The notes under the pieces were generated by a model. It saw only the letters and a program-made list of their open reading frames with translations. It ran no database searches and was not told the DNA's origin. Below are positions 9,347 to 19,017 of a stretch of 21,385 bases of DNA, one piece after another; position 1 is the stretch's first letter, and the number at the start of each line of letters is the position of its first letter. The stretch comes from Ceratorhiza oryzae-sativae (Eukaryota > Basidiomycota > Agaricomycetes > Cantharellales > Ceratobasidiaceae), in the NCBI GenBank assembly GCA_030998015.1, contig JARWMV010000198.1:1-21385 (forward strand). Direction: 5' to 3'. The translations under genes and the position numbers were made by a program.

Positions 9347-9839
9347 ACAATTCATACCTGGATGCTCATGGGGGTAACAACAGGCTAGCCTGCTCATTTC
9401 CTGGTCAATTTATCTAAAACAAAATATGGCAGGCATATTTTAAACACATAAGAGTATGTTTTTGAGTTTCAGCAATTGGGATGCACTAATAGAAAGTTAT
9501 AGGCTGTTCAAGATGCTAGGTTTGCATGCTCTCCCACCCCTTGTTTCACACTGATTTAGGCAGTTCATCTAATACAAATGACATTAAGACATTCAATGAT
9601 CATTTATAAGCTCTAAATGCATGAATGAAACCAGCTAAGAGGCACATACAGGAGTGGAAGTAGCTGGGATACATTTCCATGCATATACCCAATGGAATAA
9701 ACCAGTCATGCTGAGGGCAGGAGTTCAGCTGGAAGTCTAAAAGCTACATGGATTATAGTACCCCTGGGAGGGAATCTTTGATCTAAATTTCAAGGGGACA
9801 GGGCAAAGACCAGGAAAGTTACAGACCATGCAGTACAAA

Positions 9840-9881
9840 AATTGGACTTTTTGATCAGATTTACTATGAGATTGGAGACAA
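9840..9881. other. Unpaired spacer at palindrome centre
   Basis: About 42 nt between the last paired bases (9836-9839 with 9882-9885; then 9831-9834 pairs with 9887-9890 after one mismatch). The spacer is AT-rich and does not itself fold back over its length. It would be the loop if a strand snapped back, and is the expected remnant of the region between two short inverted repeats if the palindrome arose by fold-back replication. Confidence 0.85.
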
Positions 9882-10377
9882 TTTGCACTGCATGGTCTAT
9901 AACTTTCCTGGTCTTTGCCCTGTCCCCTTGAAATTTAGATCAAAGATTCCCTCCCAGGGGTACTATAATCCATGTAGCTTTTAGACTTCCAGCTGAACTC
10001 CTGCCCTCAGCATGACTGGTTTATTCCATTGGGTGTATGCATGGAAATGTATCCCAGCTACTTCCACTCCTGTATGTGCCTCTTAGCTGGTTTCATTCAT
10101 GCATTTAGAGCTTATAAATGATCATTGAATGTCTTAATGTCATTTGTATTAGATGAACTGCCTAAATCAGTGTGAAACAAGGGGTGGGAGAGCATGCAAA
10201 CCTAGCATCTTGAACAGCCTATAACTTTCTATTAGTGCATCCCAACTTGCTGAAACTCTGAAAAACATACTCTTATGGTGTTTAAAAGATGCCTGCATAT
10301 TTTTTTTAGATAAATTGACCAGGAAATGAGCAGGCTAGCCTGTTTTTACCCAGCATGAGCATCCAGGTATGAATTGT

Positions 10378-10570
10378 CAAATCAAATGGGACAGCCAAAA
10401 ATTTCTCCAAACATTATCTTGCCATAGAGTCAAGCTGTTGTCCTGAAATTTTGCCAGGGAAATCATGGCATATAGCTATATATTCTACTAACACATGTGT
10501 CTGATATTGTCTATCCTTCATCTTTTACAGTTGATTCTCTGTCAGATGGTCACATGTCCCATTTGATTTG
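10378..10570. repeat. Short inverted repeat inside the Tc1-like end (right arm)
   Basis: Mirror of 9152-9346: the 16-mer at 10378-10393 and its complement at 10555-10570. The interior is two bases shorter than in the left copy. Confidence 0.85.
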
Positions 10571-10855
10571 TTGCCCACTGTACAAATTCATTTAATTTCA
10601 AGAAAATTACAGAGGCATTGCTTGAGGTTGGCAAAGCAGACTAAGATAATAGAAAAATGTTAGTGATCCATAACAAATGAACATTTTCAATATGCCTATA
10701 TTGAGGTCATAATGATATAGAACACACTTGTTTTCATACACTACTTCACCTCTTAAGTATCTAGCAGCTGAAAGATCATCACCATCACAAACAGTCAAAA
10801 GGGACATACTGTCCTCTTTTTTTTAACTTGTCTAAAAAAATTGGATGTCTGGAGC

Positions 10856-10954
10856 ATGAAGAGGAGTCTCCATTGTCCAGCTCTTCCAGAACTGATGGGG
10901 GATGATGAGGAGGTGATGTTTGCAGCTGTGGCTGAGGCCAGCAACCAAGATCTG
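10856..10954 (+). pseudogene. First-exon remnant of a transposase-like gene (right copy)
   Basis: ATG at 10856; 33 codons ending ...ASNQDL directly before GTGAGT at 10955. The stretch GDDEEVMFAAVAEASN is acidic then Ala-rich. There is no CpG in it, as in the whole block. It is a candidate 5' exon of a dead DNA transposon; assignment is tentative. Confidence 0.35.
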
Positions 10955-11005
10955 GTGAGTAGTTCCTAGATGACTGTTCAGATTTCTTCTGATACTATTA
11001 ACAGA

Positions 11006-11031
11006 AACCCAAATCCAAATCCAAATCCAAA
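11006..11031 (-). repeat. GGATTT hexamer microsatellite (right arm)
   Basis: Complementary copy of 8691-8715, seen on the plus strand as repeated AAATCC. Confidence 0.85.
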
Positions 11032-11092
11032 CTAAAACTGGTTGCTCATGACACTCTGCAAAAACTGGATGATGTAATTAGGTTAATAATGT

Positions 11093-11213
11093 GTAATAAT
11101 ATTGGGGGTATTGTAATGATGTAATTATGTCAAATCACAGCAGGTGTAACCATGTGATAAGATGTAATCACAGATGATTACATCATTACAATACCCCCCC
11201 ACAGTATTATTAC
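11093..11213. repeat. 120-bp fold-back / MITE-like hairpin (right arm)
   Basis: Mirror of 8507-8627, with one fewer base in the homopolymer C-run and the same 22-bp stem. Confidence 0.85.
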
Positions 11214-11923
11214 ATCAGCAGTTTTCACAGAGCATCTACAGGAACAAATGTCACATCCTCACTCTCTCAAAAGCCCACTCTTAGCTTCTCAGGATTGTTC
11301 ACTAGACACTGATGTGGTTAAGCCTTTCAGTATAGTTGAATTACTGAGCTCCAAAGGAGAATGGGAGGTGTAGAGGGATAACAAGTAGATTTGAGACTGG
11401 GTGTCTGGCTCTCCAGAGACCACCCTTATACAGTCAAGACACAGCCTATACATCACAAACACATACATATGAGTCAGTCCAATAAGTCCATGGAACATTC
11501 TGAACCTCCACACAGCCTCCTCATATGACTTGAGCATACTGCCCAGTGTGCACAGCCTTCTCCATAATACCCAATATTCCTCCTCCTTTGTCTGGAGGTC
11601 CACAGCCTCCTCTGTTACTGTTTCCACCATTACCACAACCTTATTCAGACAAGACAATGCAACTGGGGGAAAACCCATCTCATGAAGAGTGTGGTTTCCT
11701 AAGTTGTGGTTGCCTTTATTCCATACCCAATACCCACTTGCTAGCACACTCAGTTGTTGAAGGCACATGGCAGATGCACAGGCATTTTGTAAGGTTGAGG
11801 GCCATTTCAAGCAGCTTACACAGGAGTGGTTTAACTTTGGGATGTGAGTAACAGCCTCTCTTTCCAATAACTGTTATTAAATGATCTATTCAGGGAATAT
11901 TCAGGAGACGCATCAGCAAAAAT

Positions 11924-12734
11924 GAAATTTCCTTTAAAGGCCCTCAAAGATGTTTAAAGACCTTAAAGACACTAAAGACACCAAATACCTATACCCCCTT
12001 TTAAAGCTCTTTCAAACATGGCCTGTCTTGAGATGTCTTTGAGCATCTTTGAACATCTTGAGGTGTCTTTAAGCATCTTTGAGTGTCTTGAAAACCAACT
12101 GGGATCCCTCAAGTCAGTATACTTAATCTTGGAATGCTTTTCAATACCTTGCAAGCAAACAATAACAGCTTGAAACCAATTTCAAACAACCCTGGGCTTG
12201 ACTTGTGTAATCATGCTGACTTGCTGACACAACAAATCTCAGCATTTAGTTGTGATGTAACACATGCATGAGAAGGGCACAGTGCTCATCACTGTGGGGT
12301 ATTTTATAGCATATAGTGGCTTTGGTAACAAGGGGACACAAAATGGATGGTTGGATGAGGAGATTGATCATTCTGATGACAGATTTGGGGTATACTTACC
12401 TTATTTGGCAAATTTGAAATTTCCCCAAAAAGGAAAGTTGTAGCCACAAAAATTACAAAAATTGTGAATTTTTTGGATTTCCATATATGGTAAATTTGAA
12501 ATTGGCCAAAAGAGGAGTAATCACAACCTGTTATAGATAGTCAGGATATTGTGGTCCATTCACCTGAAGACACTTGACCTCTGCAAAGACACTCAAAGAC
12601 ACTCAAAGACACTCAAAGACACTCAAAGACACCTAAAGACATTCAAATACACTCAAAGACACTTCAAGACATTTGACCAAATTTCAAGACATCCAAAACA
12701 TGGGCATGTATTGCAGTATCTTTAAAGCTATTTC
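11924..12734. mobile_element. Non-autonomous element with TGTCTT subterminal repeats (right arm)
   Basis: Mirror of 6981-7792. One base fewer near 12017 compared with the left copy changes the accidental open frames but not the repeat structure. Confidence 0.5.
12585..12634 (-). repeat. 10-bp minisatellite AAAGACACTC (right arm)
   Basis: Four AAAGACACTC units plus AAAGACACCT, the complement of 7081-7130 with the same copy number. Confidence 0.95.
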
Positions 12735-12803
12735 AACAACTCACAGAGTCTTTGCTTGTCTTTCAAGCTCTGTTATTACGTGTTGTTTTCCCAAAGCTCT
12801 TGC

Positions 12804-13013
12804 ATGGAAAACCCATTTTTACTGATGTGGGAGCTTGAAGACCTGTTCACTCAGGCTGTCACCCTGGCATCTGATGTTTACCCCAACACCCCGACTCTGG
12901 ATGAGACGAGCAAGCACGATTACTTGCCAGAGCCCGAACTTGAAGAGCACGAGTCAGAACTCACTGAGGGTGCCCGATATTTGAAGCGTGCAAATGGCAA
13001 GGACCTTGCTTAA
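12804..13013 (+). pseudogene. C-terminal coding fragment with acidic tail (right copy)
   Basis: Open segment of 69 codons from an in-frame ATG at 12804 to TAA at 13011-13013. It encodes MENPFLLMWELEDLF, a Thr/Pro/Asp-containing linker, an acidic run rich in Glu, and RANGKDLA at the end. CpG is normal here but vanishes just upstream of 12779, so the gene body is missing and replaced by transposon sequence. It may be a small real gene, but a truncated one is more likely. Confidence 0.5.
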
Positions 13014-13064
13014 GTTGTTTGCTGGACCTTATTACTATTTGTTGCACTCGAGATTGTTGTGGAT

Positions 13065-13290
13065 ACTGAACCGGCGGTAAGCAAGATTTCCTGTTCACAC
13101 TGAAACGGCGCAAACAAGATTCGTTGCTACTTGATTTGTCATCTTAGTGTCTCTTTTTGCCTTATACACGTATCTGTTTCGTCTTTGTTTCATCCCTCAT
13201 TTGTCTTTGTCTTGTAACGTCCATACTGAAACGGCGCGAACGAGATTCGTTGCCACTCGATTCATCATCTTGTTTGTCTCTTTTTGGTGT
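13065..13290 (+). repeat. Degenerate 126-bp tandem repeat with ACTGAAACGGCG core (right arm)
   Basis: ACTGAAACGGCG is at 13099-13110 and 13225-13236 (period 126), with a variant ACTGAACCGGCG at 13065-13076. The two main units align for about 60 bp; most differences are CG versus CA or TG. Confidence 0.75.
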
Positions 13291-13828
13291 GTACTTGTCT
13301 TTTTTTCGCCTCTCATCTGTCTTCGTCCCATAAACTTGAATGTCGCGGTTTATTTCACAACTCGCTACAATCGTGTTTTGGACCTACTCGTCTCGTGTTC
13401 ATCGGTTGATCTGTTGTGTCTTTTCTTGTCCTTTTTTGGTTTCGGTCTTACTCTGCCCGCGCTGATGTGGTTCATCCGTGTCAAGCCCACATCTCATTGT
13501 TTGTCCTTACATTGCCTCCGGTCGTTGCTTAATAAATTAACCTATCTTAGATGAAAAACACCAATGCTCGAGTTGATTTGACAGCTACTCTCGGCCGGGA
13601 ACAAAATAAAACCAATAAAACAAAAACCCCAACTAACAAGCGGCGTGCTCAGCATTTGTCAATCGCGCCTATTAGGCTCAACACAGTAGCCCGGTTCTTT
13701 AGATGAAGCACTTTAAGGCGAATCCTATGTCACAAAAGGTACATGACATGTAAAATACTTATGTGTCTACTCAACATACCAGCCATGTACGAAGCGTTGA
13801 CTCACGCGCGCTCGAAGTTGATGGTCAA
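13291..13828. other. Pyrimidine-rich and AT-mixed non-coding DNA (right arm)
   Basis: Continuation of the low-complexity GTCTTT/TCTCTT-rich stretch, then ordinary sequence. The 135-codon open frame at 13147-13554 is Leu/Phe/Ser-rich only because the DNA is pyrimidine-rich. No gene is supported. The left-arm equivalent is 5888-6425. Confidence 0.5.
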
Positions 13829-13956
13829 GAGCGCTCATACGCGGTACGATCGGAAGAGCTAGTGAACTCTCGTTAGCCTTCTAGTTATGAGCAATTACGA
13901 GCACTAGCTAACAAACGCTCGTGAGTGGTCGCGAACATTAGTTCTTGAGCGCTCAT
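13796..13956. repeat. Cluster of GAGCGCTC palindromes (right arm)
   Basis: Mirror of 5760-5920; exact GAGCGCTC at 13829-13836 and 13947-13954. Confidence 0.6.
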
Positions 13957-13984
13957 GACTGATCGCGGATACAACCTCGTAAGT

Positions 13985-14090
13985 CAATCCTGATCACGTG
14001 TTCCTCTTTCTCTCTCCTCCGAGCGGTTTGACCTAGTGTTCATGTAGCTCGTTAAATATGTATTATAAAAAAACAATCCTGATCACGTGT
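13985..14090 (-). repeat. Direct repeat of a 17-mer with TGATCACGTG (right arm)
   Basis: CAATCCTGATCACGTGT at 13985-14001 and 14074-14090, the complement of the left-arm pair. Confidence 0.85.
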
Positions 14091-14129
14091 ACCCGTGGGC
14101 TGGGCCTCATGACCAATCCGTAATGAGGA

Positions 14130-14141
14130 GGGGGGGGGGGG
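14130..14141 (+). repeat. Poly-G tract (12 G), right arm
   Basis: Complement of the poly-C at 5575-5586, with the same length. Confidence 0.95.
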
Positions 14142-14732
14142 TTAGCTCACCGCGCTCATCGCGTCTTGTGTACTCCTGACCGGTTTTGTGCCGCGGCGGA
14201 TTCGACAGAGGCTTCTACCGGTGAACTCGCCCGCACCCATGGAGAATAATCGTCGGTATATGGGATTTGTCTTAACATCGCCGCTCTTGAGTGTTAAAAC
14301 AAAATCTTTGTATTTCAGTATCATCGACCACGTGGCTGGATGGAGGTGTATCGAGTCGCATCGGGAGGAAAACGCGAAAATAGGTACAATCCTTGGCTTC
14401 GCGATGGGAGAAATCTTTTGAGGCTAAAAATATTTCCCAGGCAAAGTGAAATAGTATAGTGGGCCGTCGGCGACCTCGAATGACAGACGGGTATAGCTTC
14501 GGCCAACGCGCGCCCTAAGTATTGGACAGCCCCATCCGCCTAGGATGAGGAACACAATGTGTGGCATGGCTGGGTGGGATATCTTGCTTCCGCTAACACG
14601 TCCAAATATCGGGCTCCTAATTTTCCGAGTCAAAGCCTCAACGGAATCTCCGAGCTATCGGAAAGTTCCTGATTGGCAGTGAACGTTTTCTGATACCAAA
14701 GGAAATGCGCAGGTTCATTGAATTTCACGAAC
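14142..14732. other. Non-coding stretch beyond the kinase gene (right arm)
   Basis: Mirror of 4984-5574. A 77-codon frame at 14188-14421 exists but has no motif and overlaps other open frames on the opposite strand; I see no supportable gene. Confidence 0.5.
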
Positions 14733-16178
14733 TCAAATAGCAAGGCTAGCAGTTGAACCACGAGTACGTCGCAACAAGCGCAAGGGATAGAACAATTTGG
14801 ACCAGAATTTTGGGAAATAGGCTACTACGGTGTCATTGAACGATAAGATCAAAACCGCCATGCGTTTTAGCAAACTGGTGTTTGCAGGGACTAATCGCTG
14901 ATGCCGTGTGATTGCCCATTGTTTGCGCGCCCACTGGGAATACGTCTCATATGCTTCATCGGCGTTAGGTCTGGCTTCAGGTTTTACGGCGGTCATTCTG
15001 GCGGCTAAGGGGCTGAGACCGTTAAAGCCACTATATCGCTGTTAATTAACAAATCGTCAAGCCCAATTCTAAGTTAGCGTTTGATGCAAGAAGGTGTACC
15101 TACCTGGATCACTCGGTCCCGGATAATGTAGCCAATGGTCCCAATGTCAAGTTTGAAGGGGTCATAGGGGCTTTGCTTATCCCGCTGCTCTTGAAGCCGT
15201 TTTTCACGCCCTTTCAGGCCGACAACCATTTTTCGTTCTTCTCGGCTCGAGAATTTTGATGATAGCCCAAAGTCTATGAAGTAGTATTTCACCGATCCTT
15301 CAGAAAGAGGCTTGATATTAAGTTCGCGTTTCCCATCCAAGGAGGAACGGGGATCTGCCGGATGAAACGGCTCGCCGGTGATGGAAGAGACGTCAGCCAT
15401 AATGTTGGCCACATCAGCATCGCTACGCGAGTGGGTGAGTAGACGTTTAAATTAACAGAAGCAGAAGTTAGGCCACCGGTGTGCGATATTCTTAGCGTGA
15501 AGAAACCGTATCCCCTAAGTCAACGAACAACCTCAATTAGGAGCGAACCAAGCCACAAATCATCTTACCTCGAGAATCTGTTCGACAAAATTCATCACGT
15601 CACCGACCCGGGTGAACGGGAATTCGTCCCACTCTGCCAAAAAAGGTGTCACCACGAAAGCCCCTCGAGGATCGTCGGGAACAGGAAAGCTGTCGAGCAA
15701 CGGGACGGCGTGGTTACGTGGGTCAAGACGAAAATCTTCTTGAGACAAATATTTCATGATATTGACCTCTTCTCTGCCCTCGTCATCATCCTGAGAAGGG
15801 ATCAGACGTTTGATGGAGACATGTTTTTGGTCTGCAACTCGAATAGCATCGATTGTATTGACCGCCTCGACTCAATGTAAGTGGACTTGGTTGATTGAAG
15901 GAATATGTTCATACCAGCTGTGCCCAACTATCCTCGCAGTCTGAAGGATCTAGATCCGTTCCGGTCCAAGATGGTACCCAGCCAGGATGATACCTGGGTC
16001 GTAAGTTATAGCCTTTCTCAAGGAAGTAGTCACAGTATGGAACCCATGATTTCTCGTATTTATTGAGAAGGTCTAGGCTGTCGCCTCTATGAGGTTGAGC
16101 TTCGTTTTGTGGTGCGCTCAACGAACGACCTGCGGCATCGGTATCGAGAGCTGCCTGGCTTGTTGCAGGAGCGTCCAT
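14733..16178 (-). CDS. Protein kinase-like gene, agaricomycete type, five exons (right copy)
   Basis: Exact mirror of 3538-4983. Minus-strand exons are 15915-16178, 15569-15865, 15477-15514, 15104-15422 and 14733-15038. All open frames have the same translation as the left copy, and every splice site is present in both, so both copies could be functional. Active-site landmarks are as in the left copy: VSIKRL, HRDADVAN, IDFG; no glycine loop. Identity of a CpG-rich coding region between arms means either a recent duplication or ongoing gene conversion, and argues that this part is not a target of CpG mutation. Confidence 0.88.
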
Positions 16179-16336
16179 GCCAACAGTAAGAGGCGCCTAA
16201 CACTGTAAGAAAGCGAGAGAACCCAGAAAGATTGTTTAGTTTGCAACTTATCTGTGTAACGACACGTTTACCAATCACCACGTGCAGGCGTTTGTCTATC
16301 ATCAACCAGTACCTGAAGCGTATTACCCTTGTCCGG
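16179..16336. promoter_or_regulatory. Shared divergent promoter region (right copy)
   Basis: Mirror of 3380-3537. It lies between the kinase start (16178, minus strand) and the proposed start of the coiled-coil gene (16337, plus strand). Confidence 0.4.
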
Positions 16337-17677
16337 ATGCCATTTGTCAACATGTCCATTACTCTTCCAATGTTCGCGTTCGCAACAGGTGTCGGTCTGG
16401 TTCTCTTAGCAGGTGCCTGTTTCCTTCGAATTACTTTTATCTATCCATTTGTCTGACAAGTTTAGTCAATGTTATCCTATCGTCATATTTCATCATCATT
16501 CAAATGCAAAAGGATAAAATGCGAGCATCGGGCGTCAAGGATTCTTCACTTCGAACCGAGCTCCTTAAACTTATCCCTTTCAGTTTCCCAATGGATCCTC
16601 CCAAAGGACTTGAGCTCGCCGTTGGCCTTGCCGGCCTTGGGCTACAAATTGCAGGCCTCTTCAAATCCAAAGAGTTTGAACCACTAGTCCAGCGGTGGGA
16701 GAAAATTTCTACCTATCTTTGTTGCGAGGTTGGTTCTGTGCTGGAAAATAACCGAGCAAGCCTCGGGAATGATTACCAAGATTTCAAGGACGAGTATGAT
16801 CGGTGAGTAAATCGGGTATTTGGTCGGAGGTCGCTCATGGATAACCGTATTCAGACTACAAGATTCTATCCAGGACTGTGAGCGCAGAGCCGAACGGATC
16901 AATGAATCAAAATTGTCTTCTGCACAAAAAACGGCTGAGAACAAAAGACTACGTCGCGCTGAGAAGGAAACGAAGATGTTTAAGCATCGGATTGTGGTAA
17001 AATAATTAACGCTGGCGTATGTTTGCTCAGTGGACCTGATCTCCAGTTGCCCAGACCACGAGCAGGGATAAGCGGGGCGCATCCGACACGACGAGCTTTT
17101 CGGAGTCTATCCAAACTTCGGCGTCACGGGTACGTGTTTCATACTCGTCTCTCGCACACAGCCTCACAAGCTAGTCTGTATAGCGGCCTACAATATTCGG
17201 AAGGGTATTCTCTAGACGCCCTCGCCACTCGCCAACAGGTATGACGCTGAAATTTGGTTTGATCGTGTAATTGAGAACTGGCTTCTATAAGATGAGGAGT
17301 CAACCCCATCCGGTTCATCCGATCTTATGGGCGGTAAGTTGGCTCCGGATGACGGAAAAGTGCTCCCGATTGACTAGAATCTTTGTAGCTGGCTCACAGA
17401 CATCACCACCGAGTGTCCCAAACCCCTGTAGTTCCATAAACAGCCCGATCCCTGAAGCTCCCGTCAACAATATGGCTTCTCTCGATATCACCATTTCCGC
17501 GTGCCAGACTGAGACAGGATTTGTATTCCATATCACTGACGCAAACAAAGCAGTTCGAACGCTCACCGGTGGGTCCATCTGTATTTCAATGGGGCGCCCT
17601 CATGCTTAGTTACAAAAGATAAGGAACTCTTACGCGATGCGGACTCGCTGCCCGAGGACATAAGTGAGTCATCTTAA
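16337..17677 (+). CDS. Unrecognised eight-exon gene: membrane segment, Gly-rich helix, coiled coil (right copy)
   Basis: Plus-strand exons 16337-16412, 16466-16802, 16855-16993, 17055-17129, 17184-17238, 17292-17333, 17389-17568, 17610-17677; all phases fit and the product is about 323 residues. Clearest junctions: GTGAGT at 16803, GTACGT at 17130, GTAAGT at 17334; the last intron (17569-17609) is only 41 nt but leads into KDKELLRDADSLPEDISESS and TAA. The third intron may start at 16994 or 16997, and its acceptor is the least certain. The middle contains a Ser-rich stretch (SDTTSFSESIQTSASR). Possible starts are 16337 (membrane exon included), 16504 and 16591. A role as a membrane-associated partner of the divergent kinase is only a guess from position. 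Confidence 0.55.
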
Positions 17678-19017
17678 GATTAGGCTCACATTCTACTAAA
17701 TGATCGAGCACAACAACCTAGTGCTAGCTATCATCATGTTTAGCCGTAAAGTTGGCATAAAGTACCCGATGAAGGAGAACGTTATCCCTCCTGTGGTACC
17801 TGCCACTAGGTTATCCAACCGGAACTGGTCGGCTTCACTCCCCAATCTGCACCCCTCACCAGCCACCGATTTGTAACATTCATGGGTTGGAGATAACGAT
17901 ATTTATGTACTGCCAATGTAATATTCTGATATATATCACATCGACCCTGGTCTGGATTTCCCTCAAGTATGATCGGCATGGATTGGAAGCTCGTATGACA
18001 GCGCAGCATCGAAGGGGTTAAGCTATACATAGCAAAGGTCAAAACACTAACCCTTTCTAACTACTGTGAACGCATAGGTTGCATAAACCCACGAAATCTC
18101 TTTCACTATCTCAAAACCGCCACGTTGTGTTAGATGGTGTTGCGTGAGAACCAGAGTCCGAGTTGCCAGGCAATGTGCATCACATCGTTCGCTACAATAG
18201 ATTGTTTTCAGCTGACAAGATCAAAAGAACACCATTCCAAATCTATCTACATTCCCTCCATCTGCAACATGTACCGGGCTCTGGAAATGCTCTGAGAGCT
18301 CCCAAAGCTTTCAGTTGGAAACTCCTTGTGGCCAGAGATGCTCCAGAGCTCGCACAAATTTGATTTCGGCCTCAAAGTTCTGGTTTGTTTGACCTTGTTG
18401 CTACGGGTGGTCTATCAGATTCTGTAAGAATTGTTTCCCTTGATCCATCATGTCACAATTTCTTCAGTATGTAGGTGAAGACTGCAGCACCCAACTCAGC
18501 AAAAAATGGTTGGTGGTATTACATGTTATTACAGTCAAACTTGTTGATACGCAGTGTGGCGCATGCAGACAAATTCCTAAGCGAGCGAGCTTTTGATAAA
18601 CATGTACAAAGAGGCTTCGATGAGCCGCTTTCTTATGTAATAATGCAATAAAATACTTGTATGTACAGGCATAATGACAGAATAACTATATGCGCAGTAT
18701 TCCTCAGAAGGATAGGGATAGGGAGCGAAATTTTCATTGATAAAGCGATGTGTCCTTGGAATGCAATTATTCTATAAGTGGGATCGGCATGCGAAGCGTG
18801 CCGGTCCTGAGGCTTACATAATCGGATTTCGAGCAAAAAGTGGCACTAATAACTCAGACTCGTTTGAGCCTGTGATTCATGTATTTTAGAGGCCAAAACT
18901 AGTCATTGTGGTAATATAAGATGTACTACATATGTTTGAGTAGTTAAATCGATTGACCATGTGAAGAAAGTAGGTTGAGGATCGCATACCAAATAGGGTA
19001 AGGTGTACAGTGTTACA
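17678..19017. other. Gene-poor stretch (right arm)
   Basis: Mirror of 703-2038. A 66-codon frame at 18163-18363 and a 78-codon minus-strand frame at 17806-18042 have no recognisable features. No gene is supported. Confidence 0.6.
18781..18807. repeat. GC-rich hairpin, right copy with one CpG lost
   Basis: Mirror of 908-934. Here the stem reads GGCATGC where the left arm complement has GGCACGC, so one stem pair is weakened by a CpG-to-TpG type change; a neighbouring C-run is also one base shorter. Confidence 0.7.

Larger units (their letters stand above)
1..9839. repeat. Left arm of giant inverted repeat (palindrome)
   Basis: This arm is the reverse complement of 9882-19708. Paired positions sum to 19716 from about 700 to 6900, then 19718 near 8000 and 19721-19722 near the centre, so only a few small indels separate the arms. 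The arm is cut by the window start, so its true length exceeds 9.8 kb. The gene-bearing part (703-6900) shows almost no differences; the outer 700 bases differ at about 25 sites, mostly CpG transitions; the innermost part has several small indels. Confidence 0.98.
9142..10580. mobile_element. Tc1/mariner-like element spanning the palindrome centre
   Basis: The left end TA|CAGTGGGCAACAAATC begins at 9142 and the right end ...TTGCCCACTG|TA finishes at 10580. A TA dinucleotide on both sides and CAGTGG-type ends fit Tc1/mariner insertion. The 1439-nt interior is itself the palindrome centre and carries no transposase frame. It may be a fold-back derivative; alternatively one terminus was duplicated by the palindrome event. 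Confidence 0.5.
6938..12778. mobile_element. CpG-free transposon block spanning the palindrome centre
   Basis: Reading every line of this 5.84-kb block, I find one CG dinucleotide only (11909-11910), and that one sits where the right arm has lost a T relative to the left. Flanking DNA is rich in CpG. The block is full of inverted repeats and TpG/CpA. Such total CpG loss is the signature of long-term cytosine methylation and deamination (RIP-like) of transposons in basidiomycetes. Both arms share it, so most of the loss predates the inverted duplication. Open frames inside (7797-8294, 8915-9115, 11289-11867) show no recognisable domain. Confidence 0.85.

Noticed and set aside
9840..9881. Sequencing adaptor left at the palindrome centre (missed hairpin adaptor giving a fold-back read)
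   Set aside because: The spacer does not resemble the hairpin adaptor sequence I know, and CpG-specific reciprocal differences between arms need real divergence. An assembly artefact of another kind still has to be excluded with raw reads.
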